Origin: Gilvimarinus xylanilyticus
GTDB lineage: Bacteria > Pseudomonadota > Gammaproteobacteria > Pseudomonadales > Cellvibrionaceae
Length of the DNA stretch: 44,336 bases
Direction: 5' to 3'
Assembly: GCF_024195295.1 (NCBI RefSeq)
Contig: NZ_JAMFTH010000009.1
Coordinates: forward strand, 1 to 44,336
A model generated the notes under the pieces. The model had not been told where the DNA came from. It did no database searches and worked only from the letters and a program-made list of their open reading frames with translations. The first letter of the stretch is position 1; each line of letters starts with the position of its first letter. The position numbers were made by a program, and so were the translations under genes. Positions 19,698 to 27,432 of this stretch are shown here, piece by piece.

Positions 19698-20693
19698 TAA
19701 ACATTCCCAATCGGGTTTTACCGCGTTGTTGGCAATGGCATATTCTTCGTCCAGCATCACCTCGCGGCCCCAGCCGGTTAGCCCCTCAAACGAGCCGTCG
19801 TCGGTCATATCCAGGTGCTTTTGCGGTTTGTTGCCTGGGCCCCAGGACCAGGGCAAAAAGCTGACGTCAAACTCCAGTGCGGTTTTAATAATGGTGCGAT
19901 AGGCGATGGCGCCGCCCTCAGTGTCGTCCCAGCGGTTGCCGAATTCGCCGATCACCAGCGGCAAATTGGTTTCTACCGATTCGACTATTTCGGCGCGAAT
20001 TCGTTCATCGTTGTAGCCCCACATTTGCGGCCACCACATATGCACCGACAGCAGAATATTGTGTTTGGGGTCGGCGTCTATCAGAGTGGGACCGGCCGCC
20101 TGCAAGGTGTCTATATCTTTACCCCAGCCGGGGGCGTCGATCATGAGCGGGGTCTGGTAGCCCGCTTCGCGCAGGCGTTTAATGGCCTTGCTGTAGCCTT
20201 GGGTGTATTCCTCAAGGGGGACTTTGTCGCCTACCTCGTTGCCGATGTTGACGATGGTGTAGCGCTGGTGACGGGCGATAACGGCGGCAATGTCCGGGCG
20301 CGTCCAGTAATCGACCAATAATTGCAGTTTGCTCCAGTCGCCGGTGGCATCGTGCAGCTCGATAATGGGCACCAGCTCAAAGCGGCGGGCGTTTTTCAGG
20401 ACCGTGTCCAGCTCGCCCGGCTTTCCTTCGGTGGTCCAGACGATGCGTACGGTATTGGAGTCGGTTTTGGCAATCTCGCTAAAGCTGGACAGCCCGGTGC
20501 GGTCCATCCAGTAGACCATACGGTTGGGGCCCATGAGGGTGATGGGGGCGTTACAGGCATCAAACAGCTGGCGCCCCTCTACGTAAAAGCCGGGGTGAGT
20601 GTCCGAGGGGGGCTCGCTGGCGAGCGCGGAAAGGCAAACCCCGCAAATGAAGGCCCCTGAAAGCAGCACACGTGTCAGCATTAGAGTACTCAA
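19680..20693 (-). CDS. Secreted GH5-like glycoside hydrolase (cellulase/mannanase fold)
   Basis: A 337-residue protein with a signal peptide ending near SALAS (residue 26) and one (beta/alpha)8 domain of the GH5 type. N152-E153 in IVNIGNEVG is the acid/base and E250 in LVIGEFGNRW the nucleophile, so the retaining catalytic pair is present. The N-terminal GFYVEGRQLFDACNAP and the overall size recall the bacterial endo-mannanase subfamily GH5_8, but that assignment is from memory. The TTG start at 20693 has GGAAG 5 nt upstream; an ATG four codons later is an alternative. The last codons and the TGA come from the adjacent heptamer array, so the original C-terminus may have been overwritten. It follows phoR on the same strand. 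Confidence 0.85.
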   Translation of the reverse strand: MSTLMLTRVLLSGAFICGVCLSALASEPPSDTHPGFYVEGRQLFDACNAPITLMGPNRMVYWMDRTGLSSFSEIAKTDSNTVRIVWTTEGKPGELDTVLKNARRFELVPIIELHDATGDWSKLQLLVDYWTRPDIAAVIARHQRYTIVNIGNEVGDKVPLEEYTQGYSKAIKRLREAGYQTPLMIDAPGWGKDIDTLQAAGPTLIDADPKHNILLSVHMWWPQMWGYNDERIRAEIVESVETNLPLVIGEFGNRWDDTEGGAIAYRTIIKTALEFDVSFLPWSWGPGNKPQKHLDMTDDGSFEGLTGWGREVMLDEEYAIANNAVKPDWECLVNGER

Positions 20694-20729
20694 ATAGTCT
20701 TCCGATGCTCTAGTGTACCTCTTAGCCGC

Positions 20730-22034
20730 TTACTTGTCCGCAGGGCGCACGCCGGTTTGTTGATCGTTGGCGGGAAATACACAGGTGAATACGCTGCCCT
20801 GGCCCACTTCGCTGTTAATTTGCAGCTCGGCGTCGTGGCGCAAGAGTACATGTTTAACAATGGCCAGCCCCAGTCCGGTGCCGCCGGTTTTACTGTTACG
20901 ACTGGCATCTACCCGGTAAAAGCGCTCGGTTAAATGAGGAATGTGTTTGGTTTCAAAGCCCATGCCGTTGTCGGTGACCGAAAAGTACACATAGGGGCCG
21001 CTGCGCCACAGCCGCATGTCGATTTTGCCCTCTTCGGGGGTGTATTTAACGGCGTTAATAACCAGGTTAGAGCAGGCGCTGTGAAGCTCTTTTTCGTTGC
21101 CGATAATGCTGATATCCGGGCTGGATTCCAGGGTAATGGTCTGGTGTTTTTCGCCCGCGAGCACCGAGGCCTCGGATTTAATGGTTTGCAGCAAAGGCTC
21201 CAGCGGCAGGCGCTTTTGGTTAAAGCCGGTGTCGGTGGTTTCCAGCTTCGAGAGCATGATCAAATCGTTAATCAGCAGCGACATGCGTTTGGATTGCTGC
21301 TGCATTTGCTCCAGCGGTTTGTCCCAGGCGGCAATGGCGTTGTTGTCGGCCAGGGTTTCCAGGTAGCCGCTGATAACGGTAAGCGGGGTGCGCAGCTCGT
21401 GGGAAACGTTGGCGACAAAGTCTTTGCGCATTTGCTCTAGGTGGTAAATCTGGGTGATGTCGCGCACCACAATCAGTCGTTCGTTTTTACCGAAGCGGGT
21501 AATCTGAAATTGCAGGCGTTTGTCGGGAAAGCGCGGCGAGGGAATATCCAGCGGCTCGGCGTATTCGCCCGCCTCAAAGTAATCCACAAAGCGCGGGTGG
21601 CGAATAAAGTTGATCACCGACTGACCCTGATCGGAGTTGTAAAATCCCAGTAAGCGCTGCGCCGAGGGGTTCCACCAGTCCAGATAGCCGCGCCAGTCCA
21701 GCAGTATTACGCCGTCTTTAAGGGCCGAGGTGGTTTCCTGCACCCGGTTGATGACCGCCTGCAGGTTTTTCTTTTCGCGCTTTTGGCGCCGCTGCAGATG
21801 GTAGATAGCATCAAAGACTTCGCCCCACAAACCGCTGGACTCGGGGGGCTGGGCTTTGCGTTTGCCCTGCAGCCAGATGTTTAAGCGCAGCATTTGCCAC
21901 AGGTGCCAGCCGATGTACCAGCTGGCGCAAAACAGTAAGGTCCAGGCGAGCTGGTCAATCAATAAACCGATAACAATAGCGATGGCCAGAATGACCACCA
22001 GACGCTTAACTTCAGCGTGAAATCCCTGTAACAA
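20730..22034 (-). CDS. phoR: Phosphate regulon sensor histidine kinase
   Basis: Autophosphorylates under phosphate limitation and passes the phosphate to PhoB; inner membrane. The 434-residue protein begins with two hydrophobic helices (about 11-45) and continues with a linker and PAS domain (about 95-195). The HisKA box VSHELRTP follows with H212, and the HATPase domain ends with GGTGLGLAIVKH. Architecture and length are those of PhoR. The TTG start has AAGG about 8 nt upstream. It follows phoB after 51 nt on the same strand, in the order ubiC, ubiA, phoB, phoR. Confidence 0.95.
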   Translation of the reverse strand: MLQGFHAEVKRLVVILAIAIVIGLLIDQLAWTLLFCASWYIGWHLWQMLRLNIWLQGKRKAQPPESSGLWGEVFDAIYHLQRRQKREKKNLQAVINRVQETTSALKDGVILLDWRGYLDWWNPSAQRLLGFYNSDQGQSVINFIRHPRFVDYFEAGEYAEPLDIPSPRFPDKRLQFQITRFGKNERLIVVRDITQIYHLEQMRKDFVANVSHELRTPLTVISGYLETLADNNAIAAWDKPLEQMQQQSKRMSLLINDLIMLSKLETTDTGFNQKRLPLEPLLQTIKSEASVLAGEKHQTITLESSPDISIIGNEKELHSACSNLVINAVKYTPEEGKIDMRLWRSGPYVYFSVTDNGMGFETKHIPHLTERFYRVDASRNSKTGGTGLGLAIVKHVLLRHDAELQINSEVGQGSVFTCVFPANDQQTGVRPADK

Positions 22035-22085
22035 TGCGGAGCCTTCTCGGGTCGGTGCCCGGCCGGGCCGGGCGTGAAGGGGTGT

Positions 22086-22781
22086 TTACCCCGCTTTGGT
22101 GGAAAAGCGGTAGCCGGTGCCGCGCACGGTTTGCACCAGGTTTTCGTGCTGGTCAACGGTCAGCGCCTTGCGCAGGCGGCGAATGTGAACATCCACCGTG
22201 CGCTCTTCCACATACACATTACCACCCCACACATGATCCAACAATTGGCTGCGGGTGTAGGCGCGCTCTTGATGTGTCAGGAAGAACTGCAACAGGCGAA
22301 ACTCGGTGGGGCCCATGTCCACTTCGCGCTCGTTAATGGTTACGCGGTGGCTGGCCGGGTCCAGGCACAGGCCCTGTACTTTGATCGGCTGGCTGGACGA
22401 TTGCGGATCGGCGCGGCGCAATACCGCCTTTAAACGCGCGACTAGCTCGCGGGGCGAGAAAGGCTTGGTGATGTAATCATCGGCGCCTACTTCCAGCCCC
22501 TGAATTTTATTGTCCTCTTCGCCTTTGGCGGTGAGCATAATAATGGGGATATTGGCGGTGACCTCGTCGCGCTTTAGGCGTCGGGCCAGCTCAATGCCGC
22601 TGGTGCCGGGCATCATCCAGTCGAGCAGAATCAAATCTGGCTTTTCATCGATAATCAGGCCGTGGGCGTCCTGGGCATTGGAGGCCTCTAAACAACGGTA
22701 TTCGGCCATTTCCAGCGCAATGCGCAGCATATCGCGAATAGCGGATTCGTCGTCAACGATAAGGATGGTGCGACTTGTCAT
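22086..22781 (-). CDS. phoB: Phosphate regulon response regulator
   Basis: A 231-residue OmpR-class regulator. The receiver domain has the acidic pair D10-D11, the phosphoacceptor D54 in LLDWMMPG, T84, and K106 in ITKPFSP. The C-terminal winged helix covers about 130-228. MGPTEFRLLQFFLTHQERAY and the recognition stretch RTVDVHIRRLRKAL are nearly those of PhoB. ATG start. A Pho-box candidate with a well-placed -10 lies about 100 bp upstream, consistent with autoregulation. It pairs with the adjacent phoR. Confidence 0.96.
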   Translation of the reverse strand: MTSRTILIVDDESAIRDMLRIALEMAEYRCLEASNAQDAHGLIIDEKPDLILLDWMMPGTSGIELARRLKRDEVTANIPIIMLTAKGEEDNKIQGLEVGADDYITKPFSPRELVARLKAVLRRADPQSSSQPIKVQGLCLDPASHRVTINEREVDMGPTEFRLLQFFLTHQERAYTRSQLLDHVWGGNVYVEERTVDVHIRRLRKALTVDQHENLVQTVRGTGYRFSTKAG

Positions 22782-22862
22782 AGTGCTTGCCTGTGGTCCA
22801 TCAGTGTATAGCGGAGTCTTGTGGCGGGAGCGGGTGCTTTAGGGCCCCTCCCGTGCAAGCGT

Positions 22863-22896
22863 ATTTAATGTATAAATTGTTGCATATTTATGACAG
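22863..22896 (-). promoter_or_regulatory. Pho box and -10 element upstream of phoB
   Basis: On the minus strand CTGTCATAAATATGCAAC (22879-22896) matches the Pho-box pattern: the first CTGTCAT half is perfect and the second half is degenerate. Ten bases later TTAAAT (22863-22868) sits where the -10 falls in the E. coli phoA promoter. It lies about 100 bp before phoB, in the gap after ubiA. Confidence 0.65.
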
Positions 22897-22914
22897 TTCG
22901 GCGCTCAATTTTAC

Positions 22915-23799
22915 CTATTGTGCGCTGGGTGCACCCCAGTAAGTTCCTGCAACAATGCCCACCAACACCACAACCCCCACCCAGTGGTTGTTTAAAAAGG
23001 CCTGAAAGCAGGGGCCGCGCTGGCGATAGCGAATCAGCTTTTGCTGGTATACGAATAAGCCGGCGGCCGCCGCAACGCCCAGGTAGTACACGCTGTACAG
23101 CTCAAAGCGGCTTTTGATCATCAGCAGCCCCAAAATGACCAGGGCCTGCAACGTAGCGGTAATTACCCGGTCCTGATCGCCAAACAGCACGGCGGTGGAT
23201 TTCACCCCGATGCGCAAATCGTCGTCGCGATCGACCATGGCGTAAAAAGTGTCATATACCACGGTCCAGATCAGTACCGTGAAATACACCAGCCATACTT
23301 CGGCGGGCACGGTATTGCGCACACTGGCAAAGGCCATGGGAATGCCCCAGGCAAAGGCGGCGCCCAGCACTACTTGGGGGAGATGGGTATAGCGCTTCAT
23401 AAAGGGGTAGCAGCAGGCCAGCGCCAGGCCGCCAAAAGCCAGCCACAGGGTGAGGGTGTTGGTGAACAGCACTAGAATAAACGCCAGTGCCACCAGCGCG
23501 GCAAACACGCCCCAGGCTTCGCGCACCGAAATCTTGCCCGTGGTCAGAGGACGGTCCTGAGTACGCTTAACGTGGCTGTCGATTTTGCGGTCGGCGAAGT
23601 CATTAATCACACAGCCGGCCGAGCGCATGACAATGGCGCCCAGAGAGTAAATAAACAGCAAATCCAGCGGCGGGAAACCGTCGGCCGCCAGCCACAGGCC
23701 CCACAGGGTGGGCCACAATACCAGCAGCCAGCCGATGGGCCGGTTTAGGCGGGTAAGCTGGATGTAGAGCGCGAGCCGCTCCGTCAGGCTAGATTTCAT
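22915..23799 (-). CDS. ubiA: 4-hydroxybenzoate octaprenyltransferase
   Basis: Joins the polyprenyl tail to 4-hydroxybenzoate in ubiquinone synthesis; integral inner-membrane enzyme. The 294-residue protein has about eight to nine hydrophobic helices and both Asp-rich motifs: NDFADRKID, about 66-74, and YDTFYAMVDRDDD, about 186-198, which bind prenyl diphosphate through Mg2+. KRTQDRPLTTG after the first motif is characteristic of UbiA. The start overlaps the ubiC stop by 4 bp (ATGA), so translation is coupled and substrate passes from UbiC to UbiA. Confidence 0.96.
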   Translation of the reverse strand: MKSSLTERLALYIQLTRLNRPIGWLLVLWPTLWGLWLAADGFPPLDLLFIYSLGAIVMRSAGCVINDFADRKIDSHVKRTQDRPLTTGKISVREAWGVFAALVALAFILVLFTNTLTLWLAFGGLALACCYPFMKRYTHLPQVVLGAAFAWGIPMAFASVRNTVPAEVWLVYFTVLIWTVVYDTFYAMVDRDDDLRIGVKSTAVLFGDQDRVITATLQALVILGLLMIKSRFELYSVYYLGVAAAAGLFVYQQKLIRYRQRGPCFQAFLNNHWVGVVVLVGIVAGTYWGAPSAQ

Positions 23800-24389
23800 G
23801 TGTCTTCCTCGGTGAAAAAACGCGCCGCAAAAGCGGGCAAAAACACTTCGCTGACCAGTAATTGTTTGCCTTTAAGTGAGAACACCGAGCGGCGTCCCCA
23901 CAGTAGTTTATCCCCTTGCAGTGACTCGGGTACACCCGAGCCCGGGGGCAGGGCCGCCACTGATAAGGGCGAGCGCCCCAGGTGGGGGTGGCTGAATAAA
24001 TAACCCCCCAGGGGGCGGTTATCCAGCTGGCGCAAATGTCGCAGCGAGCCGGTCAGGCTGGCGGCCGGGAACAGGCTGCGGGCGTACACCCAGGGTTCTT
24101 CGTACGGGCCGCACAAAATCACTTCGCGAATCAAACCGTGTTGCGTGATGTCGACTCCCAGCGCCCGCGCCTCGCTCAGACGCGGGCGGCCCCAGCTTTG
24201 GCGCAGAATGTGTACGCTTAATTGGTTATGGCTCAGTTGGCGCAATTTGCGCGTCAGCGACCCGGGATCCAACAGCCAGGGCCTTACCCCCGCAGGCAGC
24301 AGATGGCCGCCCGGTGCGCGCTGCCACAGGCCCAGGCCCCGGCGGGCAAAACGACGATTGAGCAATAATTGAGAGTTGGCAGGGGGCAA
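23796..24389 (-). CDS. ubiC: Chorismate pyruvate-lyase
   Basis: Converts chorismate to 4-hydroxybenzoate plus pyruvate, the first committed step to ubiquinone; cytosolic. The 197-residue length fits UbiC. Family features include WLLDPGSLTRKLR near residue 40, REVILCGPYEEPWVYARSL in the middle (an Arg that binds substrate and the LCG segment), and LGRSPLSVA with a FLP-containing end. The TTG start at 24389 has GAGG 8 nt upstream; no ATG is suitably placed. It overlaps ubiA by 4 bp and is divergent from the symporter gene. Confidence 0.9.
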   Translation of the reverse strand: MPPANSQLLLNRRFARRGLGLWQRAPGGHLLPAGVRPWLLDPGSLTRKLRQLSHNQLSVHILRQSWGRPRLSEARALGVDITQHGLIREVILCGPYEEPWVYARSLFPAASLTGSLRHLRQLDNRPLGGYLFSHPHLGRSPLSVAALPPGSGVPESLQGDKLLWGRRSVFSLKGKQLLVSEVFLPAFAARFFTEEDT

Positions 24390-24577
24390 AAAAACCTCGG
24401 CGCGACCGGTCTGAAAGAGGCGCTATTCTAACAGGCGCAATCGGCATCGCCACCTTTACCCGTCACCCCGGCCTTGGTTTAATGGCGGCTGATGATAACT
24501 GGCGCAGGAACACCTATGGATTGGCAAACAAGAATAAAAGCGAAACGACAACCCCGGCAGCGACTAGGGGGTGACTT

Positions 24578-25828
24578 GTGAGCTTAACCAAGCGCATTTT
24601 GCTGGCGATGGTATTAGGGATTGCCCTGGGGCTGTTGCTTAATGGCTTTACCTCGCCCGGAGGCTGGATTGAACGCTACCTGGTCGAGGGGCTGTTCGAT
24701 ATGGTGGGCACCATTTTCGTTAACTCGCTTAAGTTGCTGGTGGTGCCACTTGTGTTTGTCTCGCTGGTGTGCGGTACCGCCTCGCTGGGTGAGACCAGCC
24801 GGGTGGGCCCCATGGCGGGCAAAACAGTAGGTTTGTATGTACTTACTACAGCCATAGCCATAACCCTAGCGATCGGTGTGGCCAGTTTATTGGGGCCGGG
24901 CAAAGGCCTGTCGCTGACCGCCACCGGTGGTGCTGAGATGGATGTGGGGCTGTCGCTTAAAGACACGATTGTTAATATTTTCCCCTCCAACCCCATTCAG
25001 GCCATGGCCGATGGCAGCATGCTGCAGGTGATTGTGTTCTCGCTGTTGTTTGGTTTTGCCATTAGTCGCAGTGGGGAAAAGGGTCGCGCCATTGCCGGCT
25101 TTTTTAATAACCTGAATGAAGTGGTTATGCAGATGATCCTGATGCTGGTGCAGTTGGCACCCTATGGGGTTTTCTGTCTGCTGGCCAAGCTGTTTGCCAG
25201 TATGGGTTTTGAGGTTTTTGAAGACCTGGTGTTTTACTTTTTCACCGTAGTCGGTGTGCTGCTTATGCAGTGTCTGCTGGTCTATCCGGCGCTGCTGCGC
25301 GCTCTGGCGCGGGTTAACCCCATCACCTTCTTTCGCAAAATGTACCCGGTGCAGGTGTTTGCCTTTAGTACTGCCTCCAGCAACGCTACCCTGCCCTATA
25401 CCCTGAGCACCGTGGAAAAAAAGCTGGGTGTGGATAACAAAGTGGCCTCGTTTACGCTGCCTTTGGGGGCCACCATTAATATGGATGGCACCTCCATTAT
25501 GCAGGGGGTTGCCACCGTGTTTATCGCCCAGGCCTATGGTGTGGATGTGGGCATTATGGGTTATCTAATGGTGGTACTGACCGCGACCCTGGCCTCCATT
25601 GGCACCGCCGGCGTGCCCGGCGTGGGCATGGTGACCTTAACCATGGTGCTGCAGCAGGCGGGCCTGCCGATCGAAGAGGGTATCGCGTTGATTATCGGCG
25701 TCGACCGACTGTTGGATATGTTGCGCACCTCGGTCAATGTCACCGGCGATGCGGCGGTGACCACCGTGGTCGCGAACAGCGAGTCACTGTTGGATAGCGA
25801 TACCTATGAGGCCCCCGCGGATCGCTAG
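24578..25828 (+). CDS. Dicarboxylate/amino acid:cation symporter (DAACS family)
   Basis: A sodium- or proton-coupled transporter of acidic amino acids or C4-dicarboxylates in the inner membrane. The 416 residues contain the family hallmarks: FSTASSNATLPYTL (about 265-278, the serine-rich re-entrant loop), NMDGTSIMQG (the NMDGT ion/substrate motif), and GVDRLLDMLRTSVNVTGDA near the C-terminus. About eight membrane helices are evident. It most resembles GltP/DctA-type carriers, but substrate specificity cannot be read here. The GTG start lies closely behind GGGGGTGA. It is divergent from ubiC, with 188 bp between them, and convergent with the HDOD gene. Confidence 0.92.
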   Translation: MSLTKRILLAMVLGIALGLLLNGFTSPGGWIERYLVEGLFDMVGTIFVNSLKLLVVPLVFVSLVCGTASLGETSRVGPMAGKTVGLYVLTTAIAITLAIGVASLLGPGKGLSLTATGGAEMDVGLSLKDTIVNIFPSNPIQAMADGSMLQVIVFSLLFGFAISRSGEKGRAIAGFFNNLNEVVMQMILMLVQLAPYGVFCLLAKLFASMGFEVFEDLVFYFFTVVGVLLMQCLLVYPALLRALARVNPITFFRKMYPVQVFAFSTASSNATLPYTLSTVEKKLGVDNKVASFTLPLGATINMDGTSIMQGVATVFIAQAYGVDVGIMGYLMVVLTATLASIGTAGVPGVGMVTLTMVLQQAGLPIEEGIALIIGVDRLLDMLRTSVNVTGDAAVTTVVANSESLLDSDTYEAPADR

Positions 25829-25832
25829 CGAG

Positions 25833-25853
25833 CGGGGGCGTTGCCCGCCCCCG
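25833..25853. terminator. Hairpin between convergent symporter and HDOD genes
   Basis: CGGGGGCG (25833-25840) pairs with CGCCCCCG (25846-25853) around a 5-nt loop in the 26-bp gap between two convergent genes. No T tract follows on either strand, so termination is plausible but not certain. Confidence 0.5.
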
Positions 25854-25854
25854 G

Positions 25855-27258
25855 TTAAGCGCCGGGGCTCAGGGTGCTGGCAATGTGTTGGAGGTCTTCG
25901 TCAGACTCCAGTACATGCTGCACGGTGGTTTCGGCTTTTTCCCGGCTCAGGCCCAGCTCGGTGAACAGGGCGTCCGGAATCGAGTGTTTGGGGCCGCGGC
26001 CAATGCCGTGCTGGCGCAGGAGTGCTTTGGCTAGGTAGACAAGCTTAGCGTAGGCGGCGTTTTCGCCTTGGTAGGATGGGTTTTGCTGGTGGCGCAGGCC
26101 CACTACAACCTCTTCGGGCATACCCCACATTTCCATTAGCATGCTGGCGATCTGATCGCGGCTAATGCCCAACAGGTGGCGTTCGATGGCTTGGGGTGAG
26201 GCGTGGGGGTTGGCCTCGCTCAGACGGCAATATTGACTGTAATGAGGCGGAAAAACTTCGGCCATCACCAGAGCGCCAAAGTTATGCAGCAGACCGGTTA
26301 AGTAGGCCATGCCGAACCCCGGGCGTTGCTCGCGGGGAATGGCGGTGACTAGGCCCTCAATGGTGGCGGCGATGTAGACCGACTGCTGCCAATAGGGAAG
26401 CTCGCTCTCGGGGCCGTCTTTGGGCAGGGAAATACTTTTACCCAGCGCCAAGCCCAGTGCCAGGTTGAGCACCATGTCAAAACCCAGCACCCGCACAATG
26501 GCGTCGTGGATGGATTTGATTTTGCCCGGCGCGGAGTAATAGGGCGAGGCCGCCCAGCTGACCACCTGCGCCGCCAGGCTCGGGTCGGTTTCGACAATTT
26601 GTGCCAGATCGGAGATATCCGCATCCGGGTCCACCCGCAGTTTGATAATGCGCTGCGCGGTGTCCGACAGTGGCGGTAATTCTAAGGTTTCCTCCAGGCG
26701 CTGTTTAATGCGCAGCTGGGTAAAGCCGCGAATCGCGCCCTCCACCTGCTCGCTATCTTGCGAGGTGTCCGACTCGTTTTCCAGGGGATCCAGCGGGGTG
26801 GAAAGCTCGCATACAATGGCGTCGGTTAAGGTTTGCTGAAACTGGGTACTGTCCACCCGTATCAGCTGGGTTTCGTCGCCCGAGTCCAGCAGCAAATCGT
26901 CTTTATCCAGCAGGGTTTTATCCACCAGGGTCAGCAGTCCGGCCACCTGGGGCAGTGCGGGAATTGACTGACACTGATGGGTTTCGTAAAACTGGTTGAG
27001 GTCGTGGTCGCTCAGGGCGCGCAGCTGGCGATTTAAGTGGCGGTTGACCGCTTCAATATCCAACAGGCTGTCGGCGGAAAAAATAACCTGCACCTGACTG
27101 ATGTTGTCTTGCAGTAGAACCGAGCGCGCCGCCCCGGCTTTGCGTAAATGCTCGTCGTGCCAAAGGGGGCGATCATCCTTGTCTACCGGCGCAGCCGCCA
27201 GATCGTAGTGAATATTCTGGGTGCTTAGCAGTGTTTCAACATTAGTAGGTACTGGCAC
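25855..27258 (-). CDS. YbaK-like/HDOD fusion signalling protein
   Basis: A 467-residue protein in two parts. Residues about 1-150 look like a YbaK/ProX aminoacyl-tRNA-deacylase-type domain (LLSTQNIHYDLAAAP, AARSVLLQD, LLDIEAVNRHLNRQLRAL). Residues about 190-400 form an HDOD domain (LPPLSDTAQRIIKLR, LAQIVETDPSLAAQVVSWA, LGFDMVLNLALGLALG, LTGLLHNFGALVMAEVFP). HDOD modules usually lack catalytic residues and act as signalling scaffolds. Together they suggest a sensor that may respond to amino-acid or tRNA state, but no partner is evident. The GTG start has AAGGAG 9 nt upstream. It is soluble, with no signal peptide. Confidence 0.85.
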   Translation of the reverse strand: MPVPTNVETLLSTQNIHYDLAAAPVDKDDRPLWHDEHLRKAGAARSVLLQDNISQVQVIFSADSLLDIEAVNRHLNRQLRALSDHDLNQFYETHQCQSIPALPQVAGLLTLVDKTLLDKDDLLLDSGDETQLIRVDSTQFQQTLTDAIVCELSTPLDPLENESDTSQDSEQVEGAIRGFTQLRIKQRLEETLELPPLSDTAQRIIKLRVDPDADISDLAQIVETDPSLAAQVVSWAASPYYSAPGKIKSIHDAIVRVLGFDMVLNLALGLALGKSISLPKDGPESELPYWQQSVYIAATIEGLVTAIPREQRPGFGMAYLTGLLHNFGALVMAEVFPPHYSQYCRLSEANPHASPQAIERHLLGISRDQIASMLMEMWGMPEEVVVGLRHQQNPSYQGENAAYAKLVYLAKALLRQHGIGRGPKHSIPDALFTELGLSREKAETTVQHVLESDEDLQHIASTLSPGA

Positions 27259-27432
27259 GTTTTACGTCTCCTTTTGAACTGACAGACTCTATCGAAGAGA
27301 AGGCGTTCGTGTTTTATTATCGCAAGTATAGTGGTAAGTCGCGGCGCGTCTTATGCGAAGTAGCAGTAAATATAGTGTTTTATAGAGGGCAATTCTATGG
27401 CTCGTGAGTCTTACAGCCGGATTTATGTCTCA

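Noticed and set aside
19446-19864. Plus-strand frames that encode repeats of TVHRSPF
   Set aside because: They exist only because the heptamer array lacks stops on that strand. They overlap the GH5-like gene and have no promoter or ribosome site.
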